From: Nitratireductor aestuarii
GTDB taxonomy: Bacteria; Pseudomonadota; Alphaproteobacteria; Rhizobiales; Rhizobiaceae
Reading direction: 5' to 3'
DNA: 64,000 nt
Assembly: GCF_014641695.1 (NCBI RefSeq)
Contig: NZ_BMIF01000012.1
Coordinates: forward strand, 1-64,000
The number at the start of each line of letters is the position of its first letter. Position 1 is the stretch's first letter. The notes under the pieces are model-generated. The model was given only the letters and a program-made list of their open reading frames with translations, did no database searches and had not been told where the DNA came from. The position numbers and the translations under genes were made by a program. Positions 7,048 to 16,229 of this stretch are shown piece by piece.

Positions 7048-7873
7048 GTCAGCAGCCCTGCAAATGGGGCAGCAGGTCGGTGCGTCGTTCCAGAACGGAA
7101 AAAAACAGGAAGATCTGCGGTATCGCCTCTATTCCTTGGCGATCATCATAGTCATCCTGGCCGTATGGGAGATTGCGCCAAGGCTGGGTCTGGTTTCACC
7201 GATCATCCTTCCATCCTTTACCGCAGTGGTCGGAGCTCTGATCTCGTTGATGCAGCAGGACTTCTTCCTGCGTCATTTCAGCGTGACCCTAACCGAGATT
7301 GTGGTGGGCTTTGTGCTGGGTACTTCGATTGGACTGGTGCTGGGCATCGCCCTTGCTGTCTGGCCGGCCGCCAAACGCATTGCGTACCCCTTCGTGGTCG
7401 GGTTTCAGGCAATTCCGAAGATCGTCTTTGCGCCCCTCTTCATCGCTTGGTTTGGCTTCGGGATGAGTTCCAAGGTTGTCATGGCCGTGGTCGTCTCGTT
7501 CTTCCCTGTTCTAATCAATACGATGGTCGGGCTTGAAAGCGTTCCCGCAGAAGCGCGCAAGCTGATGCGCTCGATCAAGGCAACGCCCCTGCAGACGTTC
7601 CGCAAAGTCTCGCTACCCCACGCACTCCCGGTGATCTTCGCTGGTGTCAAGGCGGCCCTGACATTCGTCGTTATCGGCGCTATCGTCGGCGAGTTCGTTG
7701 GCGCCTCCGAAGGCCTCGGGTATCTCGTTGAGCTCTACAAGAACCAGCTTCGTATTGACCGGGTGTTTGCTGTTATCGTGATACTGGCAGCTATTGGAGC
7801 CGGCGGGTATTTCCTGCTTGAATGGTTGGACCGCAAGCTGATCTTCTGGCGCAGTGATGTTGAAGGAAAATAG
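7040..7873 (+). CDS. ABC transporter permease (SsuC/TauC type)
   Basis: This 277-residue inner-membrane protein has about six hydrophobic helices, the first at LAIIIVILAVWEIAPRL (about 33-49). The cytoplasmic EAA loop is recognisable at GLESVPAEARKLMRSIKATP and LPHALPVIFAGVKAAL (about 165-205). It is the typical BPD_transp_1 permease of NitT/TauT-type importers. It overlaps the ATPase gene by 8 bp, and the next gene starts 7 bp after its stop, so the set is an operon. It appears intact although the binding protein is broken, so transport would need a substitute binding protein. Confidence 0.92.
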   Translation: MAKSAALQMGQQVGASFQNGKKQEDLRYRLYSLAIIIVILAVWEIAPRLGLVSPIILPSFTAVVGALISLMQQDFFLRHFSVTLTEIVVGFVLGTSIGLVLGIALAVWPAAKRIAYPFVVGFQAIPKIVFAPLFIAWFGFGMSSKVVMAVVVSFFPVLINTMVGLESVPAEARKLMRSIKATPLQTFRKVSLPHALPVIFAGVKAALTFVVIGAIVGEFVGASEGLGYLVELYKNQLRIDRVFAVIVILAAIGAGGYFLLEWLDRKLIFWRSDVEGK

Positions 7874-7880
7874 GGTCGCC

Positions 7881-8864
7881 ATGAAGCCGAATGTCAAAGT
7901 CATCGTTATTGGTGGCACCATAACAATGACGCCACAGAAAAGCGGGGGCATCGCGCCCTCGCTTACCGGCGAGGACCTGATCAGCGCCATACCCCAGCTC
8001 GTTGAAATCGCCACTGTGGATGTCATTACACCGTTCCTCGTGCCCGGGGCTTCGCTTACGTTCGAGCAGATGAGCAGGGTCGCTGTTCTGATCAAGGCGT
8101 CAGCGCACGGAAACGTCGATGGAGTGGTCATTGCACAGGGGACTGACACCATTGATGAAACAGCCTTTTTGCTGGACCTCGTGGTGGGGGCGGGTGATCC
8201 CACCCTCGTCGTCACCGGCGCCATGCGTGGTGCCACCGCGCCCGGCGCAGATGGACATGCAAACATCGTTTCTGCGATTACGGTTGCCGCGTCCGCCAGA
8301 GCCAGAGGACTGGGAACCCTGGTGGTTCTCAACGACGAGGTGCATGCCGCCTGTTTCGTGCAAAAGATGGATACGGGCTTGCCGTCTGCTTTCATGTCCC
8401 CCGGCATAGGCCCAATCGGTAGCGTCAGCGAAGGCAGGTTTCGTCTGCACACCAAACCAGCCATATCGCGCCCGAAGACACTTGATCGTCTGGCTGCTGC
8501 GCCGGTTGCAATCGTCAAGACCGGTCTGGGCGACGATGGACGCCTCTTGGATGTCCTGCCTGAACTTGGCTTTCGAGGTGCAATTATCGAGGCGACCGGA
8601 GCAGGACATGTCCCCCAACAGATCGTCGAGCGACTTGCAAAACTCGTGGAATACATGCCGGTAGTACTGGCCACCCGCGTTCCAGCAGGTCCCGTGTTCA
8701 ACGCCAGCCACGGCTTTCCTGGTTCCGAGATGGACCTGATTGGCCGTGGCTTGATCCCGGCAGGCCTACTGCCGCCTCACAAGGCGCGGCTCCTGCTCGC
8801 CTGCCTGGTGGGATCGGACCTTTCCCTCGATGAGATAAAGGCCCAGTTCAGGGTCTTCGCTTGA
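7881..8864 (+). CDS. L-asparaginase family amidohydrolase
   Basis: A 327-residue type II asparaginase-like enzyme. The first catalytic threonine motif is KVIVIGGTITMTP (about residues 5-17), and the second is VVIAQGTDTIDETAF (about 78-92), with the GTDT signature. The family hydrolyses L-asparagine, or related amides, to the acid and ammonia. No signal peptide is seen, so it is cytoplasmic. The ATG at 7881 is preferred over one at 7854 because GAAGGAAAATAGGG precedes it. Its place in a transporter operon beside a deacetylase-like amidohydrolase suggests it hydrolyses an imported nitrogen compound rather than free asparagine. That is inference. Confidence 0.88.
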   Translation: MKPNVKVIVIGGTITMTPQKSGGIAPSLTGEDLISAIPQLVEIATVDVITPFLVPGASLTFEQMSRVAVLIKASAHGNVDGVVIAQGTDTIDETAFLLDLVVGAGDPTLVVTGAMRGATAPGADGHANIVSAITVAASARARGLGTLVVLNDEVHAACFVQKMDTGLPSAFMSPGIGPIGSVSEGRFRLHTKPAISRPKTLDRLAAAPVAIVKTGLGDDGRLLDVLPELGFRGAIIEATGAGHVPQQIVERLAKLVEYMPVVLATRVPAGPVFNASHGFPGSEMDLIGRGLIPAGLLPPHKARLLLACLVGSDLSLDEIKAQFRVFA

Positions 8865-8891
8865 ACTCTGGGCACAAATTGGGACAAAGCC

Positions 8892-9788
8892 ATGACTGAA
8901 ATCGATGCTGAGCGTATAAGCCGCCGACTTCCATATGAGCCGATAGCCACCCGACCGAAGCTCAAATTGCCTGACGGCAAACGGGTAGCGGTATGGACCA
9001 TCGTGAATGTTGAAAACTGGTCTCCGGCCGCAGCGATGCCGCGCACTGTTCTGCCGCCTCCGATGGGACAACCTCTATTACCGGACATACCCAACTGGGC
9101 CTGGCATGAATACGGCATGCGGGTTGGCTTCTGGCGCTTTGTCGAAGCTTTGCGTGAACGCGGCCTGAAGGCAAGTTTTGCGGTCAATGGGACCGCGTTC
9201 AAGATCTACGAAGCTGCATGTCAGGCGGCCCTCGACGCCGGTTGGGACTTCGTTGGTCATGGCTTCATCCAGCGTCCCATGCATAAGGTTGAAGATCAGA
9301 AGAAAGCAATTGCCGACACGATCGAGGCAATTCGCGCCTTCACCGGCAAGCCGCCGCGCGGCTGGGAAAGCCCAGGTCTGACCGAAACCGAAGAGACCCT
9401 GGACCTTCTTGCGGAAGCAGGCATCGAATACGTCTGCGACTGGTGCCTGGATGATCAGCCGGTAAGCCTGGCAACGCGGGCTGGCCCGATCGTGTCAGTA
9501 CCCTATACAGTTGAAATAAATGACGTCGTGCTCACCGCCATTCAGGGTCATCGCTCCGATGAAATATATCGGCGCGGCGTCGATCAGTTTGATAGGCTCT
9601 ACGCTGAAGGCCGTGAGAATGCACGCGTCATGGGGATCTCCATTCACCCCTATCTCACCGGCGCACCACACCGGATCAAGTATCTCGAGATGTTGTACGA
9701 CTACATACTGGGTCATGCAGATGTTGCTATGATGACCGGTGCTGAGATCCTGGATTGGTACAAGGCCACTGCTCGGCAAGGCGTGTAA
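8892..9788 (+). CDS. Polysaccharide deacetylase-like (PuuE-type) hydrolase
   Basis: The 298-residue protein belongs to the NodB/polysaccharide-deacetylase fold in the form used by allantoinase PuuE and related C-N hydrolases. Seen are VAVWTIVNVENWSP near the N-terminus, MRVGFWRFVEALRERGLKAS, WDFVGHGFIQRPMH with metal-type histidines, GKPPRGWESPGLTETEETL and MGISIHPYLTG near residue 255. It starts 27 bp after the asparaginase gene, with gggacaaagcc before the ATG. In this operon it probably hydrolyses a cyclic or linear amide. The exact substrate cannot be read from sequence. Confidence 0.82.
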   Translation: MTEIDAERISRRLPYEPIATRPKLKLPDGKRVAVWTIVNVENWSPAAAMPRTVLPPPMGQPLLPDIPNWAWHEYGMRVGFWRFVEALRERGLKASFAVNGTAFKIYEAACQAALDAGWDFVGHGFIQRPMHKVEDQKKAIADTIEAIRAFTGKPPRGWESPGLTETEETLDLLAEAGIEYVCDWCLDDQPVSLATRAGPIVSVPYTVEINDVVLTAIQGHRSDEIYRRGVDQFDRLYAEGRENARVMGISIHPYLTGAPHRIKYLEMLYDYILGHADVAMMTGAEILDWYKATARQGV

Positions 9789-10082
9789 GGCTCTGCCCTT
9801 CAGAAGCGTATAGTGCTGTGGGGCTCGTTGCATATGTCCCACCGCTTACTTGCTAGCTGAGGTGGTAAAGGCGAATTCCCTGTGAGCTAAGCTCAGAAGC
9901 GTTCTGCGGAAGTGGAGCATAGGGCTTAGTTCAAAAGATGCTCCCGCTTCAGCTAGATCTGCCTGGGCTCTTAAGTCGCCTTGCCCCATCCCACATAATC
10001 GCTACTCACATGGTTTCAGAAAGCAGCTCTGCCGCGTTGTCTCCGCAGCGCGCGCATGGGTGAGTTTGGAGACGTATATCGG
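9789..10082. other. About 290 bp intergenic, no feature recognised
   Basis: Between the deacetylase gene and the TSUP permease I see no convincing frame, hairpin terminator or promoter. Confidence 0.5.
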
Positions 10083-10826
10083 ATGCATGATCTCTTGGTG
10101 CTTGGTGTAGCGGCATTTGCGGCCGGGGTTTTGAATACGATCGCGGGTGGCGGTACGTTTTTGACCTTCCCGGCGCTGGTCTTCACGGGCGTGCCGGTCG
10201 TTTCTGCCAATGCCACCAGCACTGTTGCCGTCTTTCCCGGCTATCTCGGCGGTGCGCTCGGTTTTCGTCGTGAGATCGCCGAGCTCGAGAACCCGTTTCT
10301 CGTCAAGGTTATCCTTGCAACGATGGTAGGCGGTCTCGCCGGCTCGCTGCTTCTGCTTGTCTCCTCCAATGATGCGTTTTCAGTCGTGGTGCCCTTCCTG
10401 CTGGCTGCCGCTACCCTTGCCTTCGCGTTTGGCGACCGCATCCGGACATGGGCTGAAGCAAGGAAAATGAATGCTGCCGAGAGCATCGGCACGACGCTCG
10501 CTTCGGTTTATGGCGGCTATTTCAATGGCGGGTTGGGGATTATCCTTCTGGCGCTATTCTCGCTGTGGGGGATGCGTGATCTCCACCAGATGAACGGCTT
10601 GAAAACGCTCCTATCCTTCGTCCTCTCAGCCATTTCGGTCGTGACCTTTGCCGTAGCCGGAATCGTGGAGTGGCCGCAGGCATTGCTGATGATGGTTGCT
10701 GCGACCGCCGGCGGCTATGCCGGTGCGCCCTTGGCGCGCATTCTGCCGCGCGCGGCAGTGCGTGCGACGGTCATTGTGGTCGGCGCCGGCATGAGCGCGC
10801 TCTTCTTCCTCCGTCTTTTTGCATGA
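10083..10826 (+). CDS. TSUP family (TauE/SafE) membrane permease
   Basis: This 247-residue membrane protein has about seven to eight hydrophobic helices. Its internal repeat carries the family motif twice, as LNTIAGGGTFLTFPALVFTG (about 19-38) and VYGGYFNGGLGIILLALFS (about 140-158). Family members move sulfite, sulfoacetate or other organosulfur or small anions, usually outward. The ATG at 10083, after GGAGAC, is preferred over the upstream codon at 10056, which lacks a ribosome site. It stands alone, with 256 bp and 453 bp to the nearest genes, so no substrate hint comes from context. Confidence 0.9.
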   Translation: MHDLLVLGVAAFAAGVLNTIAGGGTFLTFPALVFTGVPVVSANATSTVAVFPGYLGGALGFRREIAELENPFLVKVILATMVGGLAGSLLLLVSSNDAFSVVVPFLLAAATLAFAFGDRIRTWAEARKMNAAESIGTTLASVYGGYFNGGLGIILLALFSLWGMRDLHQMNGLKTLLSFVLSAISVVTFAVAGIVEWPQALLMMVAATAGGYAGAPLARILPRAAVRATVIVVGAGMSALFFLRLFA

Positions 10827-11279
10827 TCGCAAGCGAAGGCGCTGCTGCGCGACGGAGTAACCGTCTTCTTCATTGTAGCTAGAGTGTGGAATTATGGTCA
10901 TGGCCGAGGCGTTTGCCTGCTTCTGTCAGCCGCTCGGGATACGGAATTGAAAAGTATTGAGCCCCTCGGTCGGGAGCGTGCGCTCGTTTGCGCGTTCTGG
11001 GATGCATAAATCGGCTAGCTAGTAGTTCCAGGATGACACATTGCCCGCCTGCCTCATCTGATCACGCAACTGGATCACGCAGTCGATTTCCTATCTTGGT
11101 CGGGTGAGATGCCCATTACCGTCAACTGGCGACTACGGGAACTACTTGCAGGTCCGCTGCTCCGCCAACTCATGGAGTGAGTGGATTGCTTTTGGTTCGC
11201 TGCAACAGGCCATCTTCACTAAGCGCTTCCACCGTTGATCATGCGGCCTCGCCAGCCGTGCCATACGATCGACTGGGCG
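10827..11279. other. About 450 bp intergenic, no feature recognised
   Basis: Only short overlapping frames are present. None has a ribosome site or recognisable motif, and no strong hairpin was found. Confidence 0.5.
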
Positions 11280-11912
11280 CTACTTCGGTCGACGAACGGC
11301 TCTCACCATTCCGCTGTTTCCGCCTCCGCAGAAAAAGCGTTCCCCGCCATCACCCTCCAGGCCGGAAACATGGGTACCGTCAGGCATGTCCAGCCGTTCA
11401 AGCACTTCACCCGTTTGTGGGTCGATACGGCGCAGATCGCTTTCGTCGCCTTCCCACGTGCCATGCCACAGCTCGCCATCGATCCAGGTCACGCCCGTAA
11501 CGAACCGGTCGCTTTCGATCGTGCGCAACACCTTACCGCTCTCGGGATCGACCTGATGGATCCTGCGGCCGCGGTGTTGACCAACCCAGAGCGATCCTTC
11601 GGCCCAGGCCAATCCTGAATCGCCGCCCTCGCCAGGCGCTGGTATCGTGGCGATCACCTGACCGGTCCAGGGATCGATCTTGCGGATCATGCCGTCTCCG
11701 ATCTGGAACAGGTACTTGCCATCGAATGCCGTCCCTGCATCGGCGGCGACATCGATCGATTGCACGATCTCTCCACTCTCGGCATCAAGAGCGTTCAGCT
11801 TTTCGCCGGTCGCAAACCAGATGCGACTACCGTCAAAGGTGACCCCAGCGATGTGATCCGCATCGGGAAAGGGACCGTACTCCCGGATGACTTCGGCCTT
11901 TGCGTGTTTCAT
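11280..11912 (-). CDS. Beta-propeller protein of the glutamine-cyclotransferase/SMP type
   Basis: The 210-residue protein consists of repeated propeller-blade sequences: HIAGVTFDGSRIWFATGEKL, LNALDAESGEIVQSIDV, YLFQIGDGMIRKIDPWTGQV, SLWVGQHRGRRIHQVDP and ELWHGTWEGDESDLRRIDP. Proteins like this are often annotated as glutamine cyclotransferase-like, but the catalytic residues of that enzyme are not evident. No signal peptide is seen. It lies 9 bp after a broken transcriptional regulator on the same strand, so it was probably its operon partner. A binding or lactonase-like role is possible. Confidence 0.75.
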   Translation of the reverse strand: MKHAKAEVIREYGPFPDADHIAGVTFDGSRIWFATGEKLNALDAESGEIVQSIDVAADAGTAFDGKYLFQIGDGMIRKIDPWTGQVIATIPAPGEGGDSGLAWAEGSLWVGQHRGRRIHQVDPESGKVLRTIESDRFVTGVTWIDGELWHGTWEGDESDLRRIDPQTGEVLERLDMPDGTHVSGLEGDGGERFFCGGGNSGMVRAVRRPK

Positions 11913-11921
11913 GGCCCCATC

Positions 11922-13141
11922 CTAGCCGGAAAACTCCGTAATGGGGAGCAACAAGCTTGTCGGGAATCCAGGGACACCGGATGTGATCCAGCGGCGGGCC
12001 CGCCCGCGCCCGAAGGCTGCGACCTTGCCTAGGTTGGCAAGCTCTTCCAGCGCCCGCTGGACGGTACGCGGGCTCACGTTCAACGCCAGCGCCAATGCTG
12101 AGCTTGACCAGGCTTCGCCATCGCTGAGCAGCGCCAGCACCTTTCCGTAATCACTTTCGACTGGCGGTGTCAGAACGCCGACCTCAGCTCCCGCGTGGGC
12201 TGCAGGACGAAACCGCGCCTGGTCGCCCGCAGCGTCGCCAGCGGTTTGATGGCCTCCCGCAGGCGGGCGATTTCGACCCGCAGTCGCGCACGGTGCGAGT
12301 CGTCGGCGTGCCGTGCCCCGAAAGCCTGGTTGAGCAGCGTTTCGCGCGCCACATCCCCGGGCCACTCTGCTGCGAGCGCCCGCACGAGCGCTAACAAGAC
12401 GGGACGGGTGGAGAGCGAAACCACCTTTCCGCCAGCGCGCACCACATTGCGGCAGGCATCCACGACAAGCGTTTCCGAAGCAAATAGTCGCTCCACTTCT
12501 TCCAGAGCGAGGAGCCGTTCGACGTCACGACCGACGAAGCGAGCCGTCGGTGCATGGAATGCCTGCACTGCCTGCTCGACCTCAGCCTGCAACGAGGGAA
12601 TGCGAGCGGCTTCCGCCCCCAGCCTCGCCCGTTCCAGGGCCGCTCTGGCCGGGCCTGTTCTGACCTGCCGGATGGCTATGCCCGCGCGCACCAATTCGTA
12701 CCCCACCCGCGGAACACGCGGAAGCTGACCGGCATCAATCGCATCGAGCACTCGTTCAGCCTCATCGAGGCGGCCGATCAGCAGAAGGTGCCGTGCTTCA
12801 AGGTAGCCGGCGTGCGCCCCATTGGTTCGATCGCCATATGCGTCAAGCACCGCGTGCGATTTTTAGAGCATCTGCAAGGTTCCGCCCAGATCGCGCAGTA
12901 CCAGCGCGATTTCTGCCTCCGCGACGGCACAACGGGCACGGGGTAGGGGGTCTCTGGGGCCGAATGCACGCGCTGCCCGTCGCAGAAGCTCCAGCGCACG
13001 GGCGAGATCGCCGAGTTGCGCCATCGCAATGCCCCGCAGAGCCAACGCCGGCGGGTCATCGCGCAAGGCAATCCGTTTCAGCGCTGCAAGTGGGTCACCC
13101 TTCGAGAGAGCATCTGACGCGGCACTGATCATTGGGTCCAT
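11922..13141 (-). pseudogene. Transcriptional regulator broken by a stop codon and a frameshift
   Basis: Three pieces on the minus strand form one protein of about 405 residues. The N-terminal piece (13141-12866) is a helical TPR-like repeat region ending GGTLQML. A TAA at 12863-12865 interrupts it, and the same frame then continues KSHAVLDAYGDR through FVGRDVERLLALEEVERLF to TRRGFVLQPTR. Near 12185 the frame shifts and resumes as AEVGVLTPPVESDYGKVLALL, with a C-terminal HTH segment (SSSALALALNVSPRTVQRAL). A 3' HTH after a tetratricopeptide-like sensor suggests an activator controlling the flanking beta-propeller or DUF899 genes. Re-sequencing would exclude base-calling errors. Confidence 0.75.
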
Positions 13142-13224
13142 CGAATCCCGTCACATTTGTAACTCTCACCCGCCCCTGATGCTCGGCTAGCCTCCTTATA
13201 CCGCACTTAACGGGAGGAACGGAA

Positions 13225-13500
13225 ATGAGTGGTCAGACAGGATCATTCGATTCATCGCCAGTACCAGCCCGGTGGCTGGGTCTCGCGGCCATGCCGACCT
13301 TCGCACTGATGGCCTGCATGACTGCGGTCGGCTCATCCGACATATCTCTGTGTTCAGTAACGCCCGCCTTTTTTCCGATCAACGAAATGGCGTTCATGTA
13401 TGTGCTGATGTGCGTCTTTCACCTGTCGCCATGGCTGAACTTGATTTCTGCCCGTTCGCGGTTCTCCCACATCCTTACCACGCAAAGACCAGGAGACTGA
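13225..13500 (+). CDS. Small membrane protein upstream of the DUF899 gene
   Basis: The 91-residue protein has two hydrophobic segments: WLGLAAMPTFALMACMTAV (about 17-35) and EMAFMYVLMCVFHLSPWL (about 54-71). The connecting loop holds a cysteine (SLCSVTPAFFP). GGGAGGAACGGAA gives a strong ribosome site. The DUF899 gene starts 2 bp after its stop, so they are co-transcribed. I recall similar small membrane proteins beside DUF899 genes in rhizobia, but no function is known. Confidence 0.7.
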   Translation: MSGQTGSFDSSPVPARWLGLAAMPTFALMACMTAVGSSDISLCSVTPAFFPINEMAFMYVLMCVFHLSPWLNLISARSRFSHILTTQRPGD

Positions 13501-13502
13501 GA

Positions 13503-14195
13503 ATGCAACACGCTGTTGTTACACGCGATGAGTGGCTGAATGCCCGCCGCGAAATGCTGAAAGCCGAGAAGGAACTGACGCGTCTAGGCGACAAGGTCAC
13601 CCGTGAACGTCTGGCACTTCCCTGGGTGCGTATCGGCAAGGAATATGTGTTCGACACATTGGAGGGGCGGCGTGGGCTGGCTGACCTCTTTGACGGCCGG
13701 TCGCAACTTCTGGTCCAGCACCTCATGTTCGCGCCGGGGCGGAAGGAAGCGTGCCCGAGCTGCTCGTTCATGGCCGATCACATTGATGGCATGAACAGGC
13801 ATCTGGCGCATCACGACGTCACCCTGATCGCCGTATCGCGGGCGCCGCTTGCGGAGATCGAGGCCTACCGCAACCGCATGGGCTGGCAGTTCACATGGGT
13901 GTCGTCCTTTGGCAGCGACTTCAACTACGACTTCCGCGTCAGCTTCACACCGGAGGAGATCGCCAGTGGACATATCGACTACAACTTCGGCGAATGGGCC
14001 CACACCGGGGAGGAGTGGCCCGGGGTCAGCGCCTTCTATAGGGACGACGCAGGCGAGCTGTTCCACACTTACTCGACATACGGGCGCGGCGTCGAGGTGA
14101 TGATGGGCACCTACAACATGCTTGATCTCGCACCCAAGGGGCGCAACGAGTCCTCAGGCATGGACTGGGTCCGCCGCCACGATCGCTACGAGTAG
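13503..14195 (+). CDS. DUF899 family thioredoxin-fold protein
   Basis: This 230-residue protein matches DUF899. The N-terminal helix contains EWLNARREMLKAEKELTRL, followed by ALPWVRIGKEYVF, then the thioredoxin-like redox segment KEACPSCSFMADHIDG (CxxC, about residues 82-97). Later blocks are GWQFTWVSSFGSDFNYDF and DDAGELFHTYSTYGRGVE. Family members are thioredoxin-like, possibly dithiol oxidoreductases acting on peroxides or small proteins. The true start at 13503 follows the upstream small membrane gene by 2 bp; the longer frame from 13272 is an artefact. The protein is complete at its C-terminus (VRRHDRYE). Confidence 0.88.
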   Translation: MQHAVVTRDEWLNARREMLKAEKELTRLGDKVTRERLALPWVRIGKEYVFDTLEGRRGLADLFDGRSQLLVQHLMFAPGRKEACPSCSFMADHIDGMNRHLAHHDVTLIAVSRAPLAEIEAYRNRMGWQFTWVSSFGSDFNYDFRVSFTPEEIASGHIDYNFGEWAHTGEEWPGVSAFYRDDAGELFHTYSTYGRGVEVMMGTYNMLDLAPKGRNESSGMDWVRRHDRYE

Positions 14196-14223
14196 TTCTC
14201 CTGGAAGCAGGAGGGCGGTCGGT

Positions 14224-15467
14224 GCGCTGATCATGCTGGCGGGCATCTATTATGGTGCTGCCTATGGCGGCTCGACCACAGCCATCCTAGTGAACCTGCC
14301 CGGCGAGGCGTCCTCCGTGGTGACGACCATCGACGGTCACCAGATGGCAAAGCAGGGCAGGGTGGGGCCAGCGCTTGCTGCTGCCGCCATCGGCTCGTTC
14401 TTCGCCGGTTGCGTCGGCGTTCTTGCCATGGCCATCTTTTCGGGCCCGATTGCGCAGGTCGCCTTCAAGTTCGGCCCGGCCGAATATTTCTCGCTTATGC
14501 TGCTCGGCCTGGTGGGCATGGACGTCAATTCCGGCGTCGTGCGCTTTTCCTTCGGCAGCACGGCGCTTTGGGAAGGCATCGACTTCATCGTCATCACGAT
14601 AGGCATTTTCGCATTCGCCGAGATCGTTACCACGCTCGAGCGAAAATCTTCGAGCGATGCGGTGGTCGCACCCATAAAAACCCTCATGCCGACGCGCACC
14701 GATATCCGCCGGATGACGCCCTCCATCCTGCGCGGCTCGGCGCTGGGATCGGTGCTTGGCATTCTGCCGGGCGCGGGCGTTTCGCTGGCCTGTTCTTTGC
14801 CTACAGCCTCGAAAAGAAAGTCTCGAAATACAGTGACGAGTTCGGCAAGGGCGCCATAGAAGGCGTTGCTGGCCCTGAATCGGCAAACAATGCCGCGGCC
14901 CAGACCTCCTTCATCCCGACGCTGACCCTCGGTATTCCCGGCAGCGCCACCATGGCGCTGATGCTGGGTGCGATGGTGATCCACATCCAGCCGGGCCCGC
15001 AGGTGGTCACGCGCAATCCCGATCTTTTCTGGGGCCTGATCGTCTCCATGTGGATCGGCAACCTCTTTCTGATCATCCTCAACCTGCCGATGATCGGCAT
15101 CTGGGTTCGCCTGCTGCGCATACCCTATTCGATGCTGTTCCCGGCGATCCTCGTCTTCTGCTGCATCGGCGTCTATTCCGCCTCCTACTCGCTGCTCGAC
15201 GTCTATATGGTGGCTGGTTGCGGTGTGGTCGGCTATGTGCTGGCAAAGCTCGACAGCGAGCCGGCACCGCTCCTGCTGGGCTTCGTATTGGGGCCGATGA
15301 TCGAGGAATATTTCCGCCGCGCGTTGGTTCTGTCGAACGGCGACTTCACAATCTTCGTCTCCCGCCCGCTCTCGGCTTTCCTGCTGGCGATTGCCGCCGG
15401 CATGATCGTCTTCGCCGCCCTACCTCACCTGCGCGATGCCCGCCTGGAAGCCTTCGCCGAGGACTGA
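14224..15467 (+). pseudogene. TctA-type tricarboxylate permease, decayed
   Basis: Homology to the intact TctA at 33906 starts in mid-protein at GALIMLAGIYYGAAYGG, so about the first 65 residues are lost. At about 14511-14523 the frame jumps from SLMLLGLV to GMDVNSGVVRF, where the intact paralogue has 26 more residues between two LGL-containing segments, an in-frame 78-bp deletion. Near 14790 the frame shifts: one frame ends GAGVSLACSLPTASK, while the next continues FFAYSLEKKVSKYSDEFGK to the natural end MIVFAALPHLRDARLEAFAED. Three defects make it non-functional. No TctB or TctC gene adjoins it. Confidence 0.9.
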
Positions 15468-15588
15468 GCGGCTTGCTCGGCGACATTCGCGAGGCGGCGT
15501 TGATCGACATGGCCAAGCGCCGCGCCGCGTCTCAGAGAAGCGCGGCGTTGCGCTGGTTGTGGATGCCCCAGGCTGCGGCTTGACCGCT

Positions 15589-16005
15589 TCAGTCGATGAT
15601 AACGTCAGAGCCGAGCTGGCGAAGCCTCTCAAGCCCTTGCCGCATGTTTTGGATTTGCTCGGGCGAGTGTCCCTGCCAATGCAGCACCTCGGCGATAACC
15701 TTGAGAGGTTTTCTCGAGCGGTATGACCGTGTCGGGTTTCCCTGGAATTTCTTGTCGGTCAGGTTTGGATCGTCTTCGTAAGGGTCAGTCGCTTCGACCA
15801 GATAAACCCGTTCTCGGCCCTCGCCAGCTGCAAGCTCTGCTCCCCATATTGCAGCGTCCAGTGTAGAAGTAAAATAAACCCAGGAAAGAGTGGTTTCCTT
15901 CAGGAAATTGGAAGCATATCCGACCTCTATGAGGTCTCCGATCTTCAGATCAGCTTTTGTTCCATGAAGAAACGCTGGAGAAAATGGAGTTGGTGAGAGA
16001 GACAT
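15589..16005 (-). CDS. arr: Rifampin ADP-ribosyltransferase
   Basis: This 138-residue enzyme matches the Arr family, which transfers ADP-ribose from NAD+ to the 23-hydroxyl of rifamycins. Seen are FLHGTKADLKIGDLIEVGY (with the NAD-contacting HGTKA), LSWVYFTSTLDAAIWGAELA, RVYLVEATDPYEDDPNLTDK and GNPTRSYRSRKPLKVI. Length and motif order match known Arr proteins. It is a cytoplasmic single-domain enzyme. It lies between a TctA pseudogene and an aminotransferase, separated from the latter by a perfect hairpin. Arr genes are found both as chromosomal genes in environmental bacteria and on mobile elements; no integron or IS borders it here. Confidence 0.92.
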   Translation of the reverse strand: MSLSPTPFSPAFLHGTKADLKIGDLIEVGYASNFLKETTLSWVYFTSTLDAAIWGAELAAGEGRERVYLVEATDPYEDDPNLTDKKFQGNPTRSYRSRKPLKVIAEVLHWQGHSPEQIQNMRQGLERLRQLGSDVIID

Positions 16006-16180
16006 GAGATCCTCGTGGTCAACTTGCTGTCTGGGCGGGTCGGGAGGGCTGTCTTGTGTCTATCGGTTAGAAATAAAGCTGTTTTTGGAAGCCACGTTCC
16101 TCAAGAAGCACAATTGTATGCTGTTTGCGATAGGCTTTGGATGCAGACCTCGAAGACCTGCCAAACAGCCCGAAACTGAT

Positions 16181-16209
16181 GGGCCCCTCAATCCAACATT
16201 GAGGGGCCC
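16181..16209 (-). terminator. Perfect 12-bp hairpin between arr and the aminotransferase operon
   Basis: GGGCCCCTCAAT (16181-16192) pairs perfectly with ATTGAGGGGCCC (16198-16209) around ccaac. It lies 20 bases beyond the stop of the aminotransferase gene, so it probably ends that operon's transcript. The T run after it on the minus strand is poor. Confidence 0.7.
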
Positions 16210-16229
16210 TAGGATGTTTTAGATCTGCA

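Noticed and set aside
15050-15583. Frame of 177 residues across the TctA pseudogene end
   Set aside because: It is an out-of-frame shadow of the permease, full of Arg and His, with no motif.
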